DNA of 64,000 bases. Source: Nocardioides sp. WS12. GTDB lineage: Bacteria; Actinomycetota; Actinomycetes; Propionibacteriales; Nocardioidaceae. A program made the position numbers and the translations under genes. This document shows, piece by piece, positions 45,612 through 54,146 of this stretch. Positions within the stretch are counted from its first letter, which is position 1; each line of letters begins with the position of its first letter. The DNA lies in the NCBI RefSeq assembly GCF_014108865.1, contig NZ_CP053928.1, forward strand, positions 1,736,001 to 1,800,000, given 5' to 3'. The notes beneath the pieces are model-generated. The model did not search any database. It was not told the origin of the DNA and saw only the letters and a list, made by a program, of their open reading frames with translations.

Positions 45612-45676
45612 GCGGTTCAACTACCGGATTTGTCGTCATTCCGACCGGATCGCTACAAATCCGGTAGTTGAACCGC
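45612..45676. repeat. 65-bp hairpin with 22-base perfect arms
   Basis: Bases 45612-45633 are exactly complementary to 45655-45676, around a 21-base loop that can itself pair partly (TCCG with CGGA). The arm contains AACTACCGGATTTGT and is far less GC-rich than its surroundings. It lies 13 bases after the hrpA stop and 21 bases before the next GTG. It could be a terminator, a non-autonomous palindromic element or a cruciform regulatory site. No T tract follows on either strand. Confidence 0.8.
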
Positions 45677-45696
45677 GCCGACCGTAGGCTGTTCGG

Positions 45697-46296
45697 GTGT
45701 CCGATCAGCGCCCGCACCATCGCCCCGTTCCGCGGGAGGCTGCGTTCTTCGAGGACCACGCCGATGGCGCCGATCCGGCGCTCCTGACCGAAGCGGCGGA
45801 GCGCGCCGCCGTACTTCTTGTGCGCGGAGCGCACGACAGCCAGGACGCGGACGTGGCTGAGAGGCTCGTCCACCTTGCCGACACCGAGGGCATCGAGGCG
45901 ATTGCCCAGGTCTGGTCGCACGCGTCGGCCGACTCGCTGTCGGGTTGCCTGTGGCGGCTCTACCTCCTCCGTTCGTGGGTGTACGCCGACCCGGCCGGTG
46001 TCGCTCGGCAGTTCGAGGCCGGACGGGCGCGTGCGGAGTTCGCCCGGGTGGTCGCGGGCGTGGCCGACCCGCCCGGACCGGATGAGTTGCGCCACATGAT
46101 CGACGAGGTGCTGCGGGGCATCGCCGCCGGTGATTTTGCCGACGTCCTCTTTCGCGCCTCGGCGTTCGCGCGCGTGGTCGCAGCGGGGCGGGCGGCGCTC
46201 AGTGAGGTGCCGGACGCCGACGTCCGCAGGATGCTGGCGCTCGCTGAACAACTCGAGGCGGCTGGGCACGTCGAACTGGCGCGTGGTCTGGGCTGA
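45697..46296 (+). CDS. Small soluble protein of unknown function
   Basis: This protein of 199 residues is mostly helical by composition and rich in Ala, Arg, Asp and Glu (for example ERLVHLADTEGIEAIAQVW and MLALAEQLEAAGHVELARGLG). It has no signal, membrane segment or recognised motif. It starts with GTG 98 bases after hrpA, and the hairpin is between them. Codon use matches the region, so it is probably a real gene. Confidence 0.6.
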   Translation: MSDQRPHHRPVPREAAFFEDHADGADPALLTEAAERAAVLLVRGAHDSQDADVAERLVHLADTEGIEAIAQVWSHASADSLSGCLWRLYLLRSWVYADPAGVARQFEAGRARAEFARVVAGVADPPGPDELRHMIDEVLRGIAAGDFADVLFRASAFARVVAAGRAALSEVPDADVRRMLALAEQLEAAGHVELARGLG

Positions 46297-46302
46297 CCCC
46301 GT

Positions 46303-46308
46303 TACAAT
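46303..46308 (+). promoter_or_regulatory. Probable -10 box TACAAT
   Basis: TACAAT, within GTTACAATGGGG, lies immediately before a GC-rich structured stretch and would start transcription near 46315. No convincing -35 box is visible 17 bases upstream; an extended -10 promoter is possible. Confidence 0.45.
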
Positions 46309-46415
46309 GGGGACTCGAGCACGCCGGGTCGCGGCAGCCCCGGGTCCCATAAACAAGCCGCTACGAGCGGCCCTGCGCCGTGAGGCGCTCCCGGCCCGGT
46401 GTGCTCGAACCCCCC
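46309..46415 (+). ncRNA. Candidate structured leader or small RNA
   Basis: The two ends pair: CGAGCAC-GCCGGG (46316-46328) with CCCGGT-GTGCTCG (46395-46407), a stem of 13 pairs with one G-U, plus GGGG/CCCC outside it. Inside are GCCGC-TACGA-GCGGC (46357-46371) and GCGCC-GTGA-GGCGC (46375-46388), giving a closed multibranch structure. It lies between the small unknown gene and a solute-binding protein gene. It lacks the GGAAGG-type core of signal recognition particle RNA and matches no riboswitch class I know. A cis-regulatory leader or a small RNA are both possible. Confidence 0.5.
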
Positions 46416-46447
46416 GGTAGGGTGATCACCGGTACTGGGGAGACACG

Positions 46448-47923
46448 GTGAGGACGGTAATGACGCGCGTGAGTCGCTTCGACTGGCGAACGGGTGCCGT
46501 CGTCGGCGTCGTCGCCGTTTCTGTGTTGATCGGCATGCTGGTCCTGGCCAGCGGAAGCAAGGTCGAGAAGCCGGACCACCCCGTGTCGACCAAGCCCACC
46601 ATGACGAATCTCAAGTTCGCCGTCTGGGGTAACGAGGCCGAGGTCGCTGCCTATCAGGTCGTCGTCGACGACTACAACCAGAGCAGCACCGACACGAACG
46701 TCGCGCTCGCCTCGTGGCCCGACGCCGCATCGATGCTCCTGGCCATGCGCACCGGCGTGGCTCGTCCGGACCTGTACCTCCTGCCGCGCGGCGACCTCGC
46801 CGAGACGATCGCCGAGAAGCGCAACCTGCCGTTGCTCGACCTGCTGAACGAGCGCGAGATCCCGGTCGGCGAGGACTTCTCGCGCGACGCCATCGAGGCG
46901 TTCTCGGTCGACGACGACCTGCAGTGCATGCCGTACACGACCTCACCGATGGTCATGTACTACAACACCGACCTCGTCGACTTCGAGGCGATGGCTGCCG
47001 AAGGCCTGCCGACGCCGAAGGACGACCACTCGGGCTGGAACTTCGCGGAGTTCCGCGCCGCTGCCGAGTTCGCGAGCCGGCCGCGGCTGAAGACCCGGGG
47101 CGTCTACATCGAGCCGACCCTGCGCGGTCTGGCACCGTTCATCTACTCCGGCGGCGGCAAGATCTTCGACGGCGACGAGCCGAAGACCCTGTCCCTCGGC
47201 GAGGACGACTCGACGGACGCCTTGCGCCAGACCCTCGAACTCCTGCGGGATCCCCGGCTCACCCTGACCACCCGGCAACTGGAGCAGCGGCCGGCCATCG
47301 ACTGGTTCAAGCGCGGTCGCCTCGCGATGATCGCCGGGTTCCGCGGGCTGACGCCCGACCTGCGCGCAGTCGAGGGACTCAACTTCGACGTGATGCCGAT
47401 GCCGTCGCTCGGCGCCAACCACACGGTCGGCGAACAGAACGGCATCTGCCTGGCTTCGGGGCCTGCGGGCCGCGCCGAGAGTTCGGCGAACTTCCTCAGC
47501 TACCTGGTGAGCGACGAGGCTGTCGCCCGGGTCGCCGAGACCGGCTACATCCAGCCGAGCAAGCTGACGGTCGCGCTCTCCAAGGACTTTCTGCAGCCCG
47601 ACCAGCTGCCTGCCCACGCGGTCGTCTTCAACAACGTCGTGCGCTCGATCGTGCTGCCGCCGCTGATGACGAACGGTGCGGAACTCCAGGCGCTGATCAC
47701 CCCGGACATCAAGGCGTTGCTGACGACGCCCGTCCTCACGGACCTGCAGGAACTGCTGCGTGCGATCGACGAGAAGTCGCGCACGCTGCTGGACCCGGAC
47801 TACGACCCGTCGGAAGAGCCCTCGGACGGCGCGTCCGATGACCCGTCCGATGATCCATCGGCAGGGTCCTCGTCCAGCGCACCGGCGTCGGACGCTGCCA
47901 CGGACGACCGCTCCCGCAACTGA
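46448..47923 (+). CDS. ABC-type extracellular solute-binding protein
   Basis: This 491-residue protein has an N-terminal hydrophobic anchor (VVGVVAVSVLIGMLVLASG, about 19-38) without a lipobox Cys. A sugar-type periplasmic-binding fold follows, starting KFAVWGNEAEVAAYQVVVDDY. The segment PYTTSPMVMYYNTDL near 162 is characteristic of carbohydrate-binding proteins of the family. GGGGAGA precedes the GTG. The last 40 residues are Ser/Asp/Pro low complexity and overlap the convergent RNase D gene. No permease or ATPase gene is adjacent, so its transporter partner is elsewhere or it has another role. Confidence 0.8.
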   Translation: MRTVMTRVSRFDWRTGAVVGVVAVSVLIGMLVLASGSKVEKPDHPVSTKPTMTNLKFAVWGNEAEVAAYQVVVDDYNQSSTDTNVALASWPDAASMLLAMRTGVARPDLYLLPRGDLAETIAEKRNLPLLDLLNEREIPVGEDFSRDAIEAFSVDDDLQCMPYTTSPMVMYYNTDLVDFEAMAAEGLPTPKDDHSGWNFAEFRAAAEFASRPRLKTRGVYIEPTLRGLAPFIYSGGGKIFDGDEPKTLSLGEDDSTDALRQTLELLRDPRLTLTTRQLEQRPAIDWFKRGRLAMIAGFRGLTPDLRAVEGLNFDVMPMPSLGANHTVGEQNGICLASGPAGRAESSANFLSYLVSDEAVARVAETGYIQPSKLTVALSKDFLQPDQLPAHAVVFNNVVRSIVLPPLMTNGAELQALITPDIKALLTTPVLTDLQELLRAIDEKSRTLLDPDYDPSEEPSDGASDDPSDDPSAGSSSSAPASDAATDDRSRN

Positions 47924-49194
47924 CGCTTCCACGCGTCGGCGTCGAGAACCGCGCTGGACAGGGCGGGCGCGGTCAGGCCGATCTGCCAGCTGCGGGCGCC
48001 CAGGGCGCGGAGCTGATCAATCACGGCCTCGAGCAGCTCAACGGGCTCGCGGCTGCTCGGCGGGGTCCACATGACCCGGCGCAGGTGGTCGGGGGTGAGC
48101 AGGTTCTCCAGCGGGAGGTTCTGCTCCTCGGCGATGGCGCCGATCGCAGCGCGCGCCAACTCGAGACGGCGGGCGGCCACGGGGTCCTTGTCGCCCCAGG
48201 CGCGGGGCGCGGGCGGTCCGTCACCGTGGGTGACGCGGGTCGGTAGCTCGTCCTCGGGCAGCGCCGCGGCCTTCTGGAGTGCTTCGAGCCACTCGTTCGC
48301 GTAGCGCGAGGCGCCCCGTCCGTGGAAGCCCGAGGTCGACATCAGGCCACCGCGCGTGGTCGGCATCGCGGTGGCGGCGACGACGATCGCGGCGTCGGGG
48401 ATCAGACGACCGGGCGTGACGTCACGCTCCTGGGCCAGCTTGTCGCGGGCCTCCCACAGGGCCCGCACCGCGCCGAGAGTACGACGACCCCGCACCTTGT
48501 GCAGCCCGCTGGTCCGGCGCCAGGCATCCACGCGCACGGTCGGCGTGAAGCTGAGCAGGTTGTCGAACTCCTGGCGCGCCCAGTCCGCCTTGCCGGTCTC
48601 CTCGAGCTCGGCAGCCAGCAGGTTGCGGAGTTCGACCAACACCTCGACGTCCAGGGCGGCGTACTCCAGCCAGGACTCGGGCAGCGGGCGGGTGGACCAG
48701 TCGACGGCGGAGTGCTCCTTGAGCAACTGCCGCTCGAGCAGGGTCTCGACCAGGGTCGCGAGACCGACGCGGGGGTAGTTCAGCAGTCGGCCGGCGAGTT
48801 CGGTGTCGAACAGCACCGTGGGGCGCAGGCCGACCTCGGCCAGGCACGCGAGGTCCTGGGTGGCGGCGTGCAGGATCCATTCGGCGTCCCCGATGGCCTC
48901 GGAGAGCAGGTCGAGGTTCTCGAACGCGATGGGGTCGATCAGGCCGATGCCGGATCCTTCGCGCTTGACCTGGATCAGGTAGGCGCGACTCGAGTAGCGG
49001 TAGCCGGAGGCGCGCTCGGCGTCGATCGCGACGGGGCCGGTGCCGGCGGCAAGGCCGGTGCAGTAGGCCTCGAGGGCAGGCACGGTGTCGATGACCGGCG
49101 GCAGGCCGTCGGCGAGTCGGAGCAGTTCGACCGGCGGTGCAGTCTCTGCTTCCTCCGGCGTGCCGTCAGGTGCTTCGGTTGGCTGATCAGCCAT
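47800..49194 (-). CDS. rnd: Ribonuclease D (DEDDy 3'-5' exonuclease with HRDC domain)
   Basis: This 464-residue protein shows exonuclease motif I AIDAERASG near residue 55, motif II HAATQDLACL near 105 and motif III YAALDVEVLVEL near 170, then an HRDC domain (about 225-300). It trims structured RNA 3' ends. The ATG at 49194 overlaps the stop of the DUF3000 gene by one base. The C-terminal 18 residues (SSDGSSDAPSEGSSDGS) are read from DNA antisense to the solute-binding protein tail. Confidence 0.85.
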   Translation of the reverse strand: MADQPTEAPDGTPEEAETAPPVELLRLADGLPPVIDTVPALEAYCTGLAAGTGPVAIDAERASGYRYSSRAYLIQVKREGSGIGLIDPIAFENLDLLSEAIGDAEWILHAATQDLACLAEVGLRPTVLFDTELAGRLLNYPRVGLATLVETLLERQLLKEHSAVDWSTRPLPESWLEYAALDVEVLVELRNLLAAELEETGKADWARQEFDNLLSFTPTVRVDAWRRTSGLHKVRGRRTLGAVRALWEARDKLAQERDVTPGRLIPDAAIVVAATAMPTTRGGLMSTSGFHGRGASRYANEWLEALQKAAALPEDELPTRVTHGDGPPAPRAWGDKDPVAARRLELARAAIGAIAEEQNLPLENLLTPDHLRRVMWTPPSSREPVELLEAVIDQLRALGARSWQIGLTAPALSSAVLDADAWKRQLRERSSVAASDAGALDEDPADGSSDGSSDAPSEGSSDGS

Positions 49195-49808
49195 CAGTCG
49201 GTGCCGCCCCGCTGGCCACGACGCGACGGCATCACGGCCACCCCGTCCGGCACCGGTTCCAGGCCACCAGCAGTGCACATCAACTCGCCCCACGCCTCGG
49301 CATGCGACACGAGGTCGGTCGGGTCGGTCGGCGTCCAGGAGGCCCGGATCTCGAGCTGGGCGTTGCCCGGCTCGCCGGCCATTCCGCCGTAGCTCTCGGT
49401 GGCGACCCGGGTGACGGTGCCGGATTCGGCAACGTGCTCGGCGCCGTGGGCCTCGAGCGCGTCGGTCAGCCAGGTCCAGCCGACGTCGGTCAGCAGGGGA
49501 TCGGTGGCCAGGTCGTGGTCGATCTCGGCGCGGCAGTACGCGACGCAGCGGAAGGTGCCCTCCCAGGCGTCGTTGCCGGCGGGGTCGTGCAGCACCACGA
49601 GACGACCGGTGGCCACCTCGTCGTCGTCGACCGTGACGTCGGCGGACAGCGCCGTGGCATACGGCGCGATCCGCTGCGGCGCGGGCATCTCCTCGCAGAA
49701 CACTTCGGGGCGGAAGTTGGCTGACCGAAGGCTGTCGACGGCAGCGGTGAACTCGCGGGGTGTGCCGGCAGCGCCGGACCCCGGGTTCGACTCCTGGCGA
49801 GCGACCAT
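49194..49808 (-). CDS. DUF3000 domain-containing protein
   Basis: This 204-residue protein has conserved N-terminal [35 protein letters not shown] and central [14 protein letters not shown] segments that mark the actinobacterial DUF3000 family. No function is established. It is co-oriented with and overlaps RNase D and is divergent from hemE with about 69 bases between, an arrangement common in actinobacteria. Confidence 0.85.
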   Translation of the reverse strand: MVARQESNPGSGAAGTPREFTAAVDSLRSANFRPEVFCEEMPAPQRIAPYATALSADVTVDDDEVATGRLVVLHDPAGNDAWEGTFRCVAYCRAEIDHDLATDPLLTDVGWTWLTDALEAHGAEHVAESGTVTRVATESYGGMAGEPGNAQLEIRASWTPTDPTDLVSHAEAWGELMCTAGGLEPVPDGVAVMPSRRGQRGGTD

Positions 49809-49877
49809 GAGGTCAGACTAGGGCGAAGGGTGCCGATCGATGTGCGTCCCACGCCGTTCACCTGCGACCCTGAACCC

Positions 49878-50921
49878 GTGACGACCCTCCATGACTCGGC
49901 CTTCCTGAAGGCTGCCCGCGGTGAATCCGTCCCGCACACGCCCGTGTGGTTCATGCGCCAGGCCGGCCGCTCGCTCCCGGAGTACCTCAAGCTCCGCGAA
50001 GGCATCGCGATGCTCGACTCCTGCGCTGACCCCGAACTGATCGTCGAGATCACCCTCCAGCCCGTCCGTCGGTACGGCGTCGACGCCGCGATCTTCTTCT
50101 CCGACATCGTGCTGCCGCTCAAGGCGGTCGGCGTCGACCTCGACATCGTTCCCGGAGTCGGCCCGGTCGTGGCCAACCCGGTGCGGACCCTCGCGGACGT
50201 CGAGGCGATTCCGGACCTCACGGCCGACCAGATCCCGTACATCACGGCCGCGGTGCAGGGCCTCGTCGGCGAGCTCGCCGGAATCAACGGCGGTACCCCG
50301 TTGATCGGGTTCGCGGGCGCCCCGTTCACCGTGGCGTCGTACCTCGTCGAGGGCGGGCCCTCGAAGGAGCACGCCAAGACCAAGGCCCTCATGTTCGGTG
50401 CCCCCGACGTGTGGGACGCGCTGATGCGCAAGATCTCCGGCATCTCCGCCGCGTTCCTCGAGACCCAGGTCGCGGCCGGTGCCTCCGCCGTCCAGTTGTT
50501 CGACTCGTGGGCCGGCGCGCTCACCCCGGGCGACTACGTCCGCCACGTCCAGCCGCACTCGGCGCGCGTCCTCGAGCAGGTCGGCAAGCTGGGCGTCCCG
50601 CGCATCCACTTCGGCGTCGGTACGACGAACCTGCTCGACCTGATGGGCGAGGCCGGTGCCGATGTCGTCGGTGTCGACTGGCGCACCCCGCTGGGCCGGG
50701 CGATCCCGATGGTGGGCGACCGGGCCGTGCAGGGAAACCTGGACCCGACCCTGGTGTTCGCACCGACGGACGTGATGACGGCGCGTGCCGCCGAGGTCAT
50801 CGAGGCCGGGCGTGCCGCCCGCGGCCACATCTTCAACCTCGGCCACGGGGTCATCCCGAGCACCAACCCCGACCAGCTCGCGCGGCTGACCGAGTTCGTG
50901 CAGTCCTACCCGCTGGGCTGA
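49878..50921 (+). CDS. hemE: Uroporphyrinogen decarboxylase
   Basis: This 347-residue protein has the family N-terminal [13 protein letters not shown] near residue 22 with the key Arg residues, catalytic Asp in FFSDIVLP near 73, and GFAGAPFT near 150. It decarboxylates uroporphyrinogen III to coproporphyrinogen III. GTG at 49878 is chosen to give the usual length; an in-frame start at 49830 is possible. Its 3' end overlaps the convergent NYN gene by 16 bases. The partner heme genes hemG-hemQ lie 10.8 kb downstream. Confidence 0.93.
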   Translation: MTTLHDSAFLKAARGESVPHTPVWFMRQAGRSLPEYLKLREGIAMLDSCADPELIVEITLQPVRRYGVDAAIFFSDIVLPLKAVGVDLDIVPGVGPVVANPVRTLADVEAIPDLTADQIPYITAAVQGLVGELAGINGGTPLIGFAGAPFTVASYLVEGGPSKEHAKTKALMFGAPDVWDALMRKISGISAAFLETQVAAGASAVQLFDSWAGALTPGDYVRHVQPHSARVLEQVGKLGVPRIHFGVGTTNLLDLMGEAGADVVGVDWRTPLGRAIPMVGDRAVQGNLDPTLVFAPTDVMTARAAEVIEAGRAARGHIFNLGHGVIPSTNPDQLARLTEFVQSYPLG

Positions 50922-51772
50922 GCCTTCTTCGCGGCGCGCTTCCGCGTGGTCGTGGTGACGACCGGCCGGGTGGACTTCACCTCGTCAACGGGCGCCGCCG
51001 CGGGCTCCTTCGTCGCGCTCGCCTTCCGCGCCGTGGTCTTCTTCGCGGCGGCCTTGCCCTTCTGGCTGACCTTCGTGCCGCTGCCTGAGCCGGTGACGGT
51101 CAGGAACGGCTGGGCCTCCACCAGCGAGAGCAGCTTCGGGAAGCCGTAGAGCCGCGGGTCGAAGGACGGGCTCGCCGTGCGCAGGTAGTTGCCGAGCGCT
51201 CCCAGGTTGACCCAGCCGTCCTCGTCGGAGGCGTTGTTGATGCCGCGGACCAGCAGGCTCTGCAGGTTCGGGAGCGGCGGGTCGTCGGGCGTGTCGTCGC
51301 CGGCATCCACCGGCCCGGACGGTTGGCCGGTCGCCGCGTCCTTGCCCAGCACCTCCAGGTAGATGAAGGTGTCGCAAGCCGCGACCAGCGACTGCGGGGT
51401 CTTGCGCAGGCCCAGCCCGTAGACGGTCATCCCGGACTCACGGATCCGGGTGGCCAGTCGCGTGAAGTCGCTGTCGCTGGAGACCAGGGCGAACGCGTCG
51501 AGGTTGCCGCTGTAGAGCAGGTCCATCGCGTCGATGATCAGCGCGGAGTCGGTCGAGTTCTTCCCGGTCGTGTAGGCGAACTGCTGCACGGGCACGATCG
51601 CGTGCTGGTTGAGCTCGGTCTTCCAGCCTCCGAGCTGCGGGGTCGTCCAGTCGCCGTAGGCCCGCTTGACCGTCGAGACGCCGTACTTCGCGAGCTCCTC
51701 GAGCAGGGCGCTCGCGTGCTTCGGCGAGGTGTTGTCCGCGTCGATGAGCACTGCGATCCGGGTGGCGGTCAT
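50906..51772 (-). CDS. NYN domain protein with OST-HTH/LOTUS domain
   Basis: This 288-residue protein has an N-terminal PIN-like NYN nuclease fold with acidic residues in VLIDADNTS near 10 and SSDSDF near 98 and [13 protein letters not shown]. Residues about 165-235 form an OST-HTH domain ([31 protein letters not shown]). The final 45 residues are Lys/Ala/Thr rich, like a nucleic-acid-binding tail. It is probably an RNA endonuclease. It is convergent with hemE. Confidence 0.85.
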   Translation of the reverse strand: MTATRIAVLIDADNTSPKHASALLEELAKYGVSTVKRAYGDWTTPQLGGWKTELNQHAIVPVQQFAYTTGKNSTDSALIIDAMDLLYSGNLDAFALVSSDSDFTRLATRIRESGMTVYGLGLRKTPQSLVAACDTFIYLEVLGKDAATGQPSGPVDAGDDTPDDPPLPNLQSLLVRGINNASDEDGWVNLGALGNYLRTASPSFDPRLYGFPKLLSLVEAQPFLTVTGSGSGTKVSQKGKAAAKKTTARKASATKEPAAAPVDEVKSTRPVVTTTTRKRAAKKAQPSG

Positions 51773-51803
51773 GCGGCCATCATGGCCGAGCGGTCCGACC
51801 CCC

Positions 51804-52736
51804 TCAGGACGCCGCGCCCGCCGCCGCCTCGTTGGCGGCGCGGTACTCCTTCGCCCGTGCGATCAGCGCGGTCTGGAGTTCCCGCACGGGCAGCGGCTGC
51901 TGGAGGGTCTTGCGCTGGCGCAGTTGCAGGGTGACGAAGGTCTGCTCGCCGACGATGGGGCGGGTTTCGATCAGGCCGACCCGGTGCAGGGGGTCGCCGT
52001 GCACGGAGTAGTCCGGGAGCACGGTCACGCCGATGCCCTCGGCCACCAGCGCCTTGCCCATCTCCGCGCCGTCGGTGCTGTGTGCGGCCGGCGGGACCTC
52101 CGGGCCGAACGCGCGGTGGACGTAGCGGTGCATGACGTAGCCCGCGCGCATCATCACGAAGCGCTCCTGGCGCAGTTCGTCGATGGTGACCTGGGGGCGT
52201 GCGGTGAGCGCGTGCCCGGCCGGCAGTACGGCGACCGGTCGGCCGACGAGCAGGTCGATCCCGTCGAGGCCGATGGGTGCGTCGTCGCCGTCGAGCACGT
52301 TGACCAGACCGAGGTCCAGGGTGCCCTCGGCCAACGCTTCGTCGATCTGGGCCTGCTGCATGGTGAGCACTTCCACCGTCGTACCGGGGTGGCGCTCCTG
52401 GAAGACGCGGACCGCGGGCACCAGCAGGGTGGAGGTGGCGGCGTGCACGGTGCCGACCCGGATGACGCGGGTGTCGGTGCGCTGGTCGCCGGCCGCGACG
52501 CGGAGGCGGTCGACGGCGGTGAGCACCTCGTTCATGTAGGGCAGCAGTTCGCGGCCCTCCCGGCTGATGCGTGCGCCGGAGCGTCGGCGGTCGAGCAGGG
52601 TCACCCGCAGTTCCCGTTCGAGCTTGGTGAGCGCCTCGCTGAGGGCGGGCTGGGAGAGGTGGAGCTTCTCACTGGCGCGGCGGAGTGATCCGTGCTGGGT
52701 GACGGCGGTGAGGTACTCCAGTTGTTCGATGCGCAT
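51804..52736 (-). CDS. LysR family transcriptional regulator of the sulfur operon
   Basis: This 310-residue protein has the N-terminal helix-turn-helix GSLRRASEKLHLSQPALSEA near residue 16 and a periplasmic-binding-like effector domain. It is divergent from the sulfur operon starting at 52886, and the 14-bp palindrome GTTTCTAGAGAAAC sits in the gap. The natural role would be a CysB/Cbl-like regulator that activates alternative sulfur source use when sulfate or cysteine is low. This role is inferred from position. Confidence 0.8.
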   Translation of the reverse strand: MRIEQLEYLTAVTQHGSLRRASEKLHLSQPALSEALTKLERELRVTLLDRRRSGARISREGRELLPYMNEVLTAVDRLRVAAGDQRTDTRVIRVGTVHAATSTLLVPAVRVFQERHPGTTVEVLTMQQAQIDEALAEGTLDLGLVNVLDGDDAPIGLDGIDLLVGRPVAVLPAGHALTARPQVTIDELRQERFVMMRAGYVMHRYVHRAFGPEVPPAAHSTDGAEMGKALVAEGIGVTVLPDYSVHGDPLHRVGLIETRPIVGEQTFVTLQLRQRKTLQQPLPVRELQTALIARAKEYRAANEAAAGAAS

Positions 52737-52833
52737 GTCGTGCTCCTGCGGTGGGTGGTGAGTGTCGCCGCCGATCACCACCATCGGCGACGCCGTGGGT
52801 CCAGGCGCTTGCCCCGGACTCAAAGTGCAGTAA

Positions 52834-52847
52834 GTTTCTAGAGAAAC
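52834..52847. promoter_or_regulatory. Palindrome GTTTCT-AG-AGAAAC in the sulfur operon promoter region
   Basis: Perfect 6-base arms around two bases, 38 bases before the first sulfur gene ATG. It is AT-rich in a GC-rich gap, as expected for a LysR binding site or an overlapping promoter. Confidence 0.6.
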
Positions 52848-52885
52848 AGTATCACGCCTGCCCGTTCCCCAAGGAGAGTTCGTCC

Positions 52886-54136
52886 ATGACTGCTGACCTG
52901 ACCGCCCCGACCGGCACTGTTGCCGGTGGGTGGACCGACCGCCCCTCGACTGCCGAAGGCTGGCTCGACCGAGCCCGCCAGGTCGCCACCACGCTGGCTG
53001 CCGATGCGGTTGAACGAGACCGTGCGCTCGCGATCCCGACGGCGGAGGTGCAGCTGCTCAAGGACTCCGGACTGGTCACCCTGCTGGGCCCGGTCGAGCA
53101 CGGGGGAGGTGGACAGGACTGGACGACGGCGCTGCGCGTGATCCGTGCGGTCAGTGCCGGCGACGGATCGATCGGCCAGTTGATCGGCTACCACTACCTG
53201 TGGTTCTGGGCAGTGCGCCTGGTGGGCACGCCCGAACAGATCGCAGCCGTCGAGGAGCAGGCCACGAAGGAGGCCTGGTTCTTCGGCGGGGCCGTCAATC
53301 CGCGCGACGCCGACCTGACCATCGCCGACGAGGACGGGGAACTGGTCTTCCGTGGCGAGAAGAGCTTCTCGACCGGTGGCCGGGTCTCGGATGTGACCGT
53401 GCTGGAGGGCGTCCTCGAGGGCACCGACAAGCACATCTTCGCGATCGTCCCGACCGCGCAGCCGGCCATCCGGTTCAAGGGCGACTGGGACGCCCTCGGC
53501 CAGCGCCTCACCGAGAGCGGCGGCGTCGTCATCGACGGCGTCCGGGTGCCGTGGGCCGCGGCTGCCGGTTATGTCGAGACCGAGCAGGGCTGGGAGTTCC
53601 AGCCGCGGGTCTACAACACCCTCAACGTGCCGCTGATCCAGATCATCTTCGCCAACATCTACGTCGGCATCGCCGAGGGAGCCCTCGCGACCGCCGCCAC
53701 CTACACCCGGGAGCGGACTCGTCCCTGGCCGTTCACGCCGGACCTCAAGGACTCCGCGAGCGAAGAGTTCTACATCCTCGAGGCGTACGGCGACCTCCGC
53801 TCGAAGCTCTGGGCCGCCGAGGCGCTCGTCGAGCGGGCCGCGACCCTGATCGAGGCGATCAATGCCCACGCCGACACGGTGACCGAGGAGGAGCGCGGCG
53901 AGGCGGAGGTGGTGATCGCTGCGGCCAAGCAGGTCGCGATCGACACCGGCCTCGAGATCGGGACGCGGGTGTACGACGTCACCGGTGCTCGAGCGACGGC
54001 GAGCAGCGTCGGTCTCGACATCTTCTGGCGCAACATCCGCACGCACAGCCTGCACGACCCGGTCGCCCACAAGCGGGCCGAGGTGGGGCGCTACGCCCTG
54101 CTCGGCGAGCTGCCCGCGCCGTCCTGGTACACGTGA
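52886..54136 (+). CDS. Acyl-CoA dehydrogenase-fold flavin monooxygenase (DszC/SfnB-like)
   Basis: This 416-residue protein has an acyl-CoA-dehydrogenase fold with the C-terminal DIFWRNIRTHSLHDPVAHKR segment that is characteristic of DszC/SfnB-type enzymes. These are reduced-FMN-dependent monooxygenases rather than true dehydrogenases, acting on organosulfur compounds. AAGGAG precedes the ATG. It is first in the operon and depends on a flavin reductase, which is present at 59186. The exact substrate is unknown. Confidence 0.8.
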   Translation: MTADLTAPTGTVAGGWTDRPSTAEGWLDRARQVATTLAADAVERDRALAIPTAEVQLLKDSGLVTLLGPVEHGGGGQDWTTALRVIRAVSAGDGSIGQLIGYHYLWFWAVRLVGTPEQIAAVEEQATKEAWFFGGAVNPRDADLTIADEDGELVFRGEKSFSTGGRVSDVTVLEGVLEGTDKHIFAIVPTAQPAIRFKGDWDALGQRLTESGGVVIDGVRVPWAAAAGYVETEQGWEFQPRVYNTLNVPLIQIIFANIYVGIAEGALATAATYTRERTRPWPFTPDLKDSASEEFYILEAYGDLRSKLWAAEALVERAATLIEAINAHADTVTEEERGEAEVVIAAAKQVAIDTGLEIGTRVYDVTGARATASSVGLDIFWRNIRTHSLHDPVAHKRAEVGRYALLGELPAPSWYT

Positions 54137-54146
54137 GGACGCGGCG

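Noticed and set aside
41559..45620. Very long minus-strand open frame (part of a 1764-codon frame) antisense to hrpA
   Set aside because: Only its last 410 codons are real (the RocD-like gene); the rest mirrors the well-supported hrpA gene and has no domain.
46309..46415. Signal recognition particle RNA or tmRNA
   Set aside because: It lacks the conserved SRP core and the tmRNA tRNA-like ends, so it was kept only as an unclassified structured candidate.
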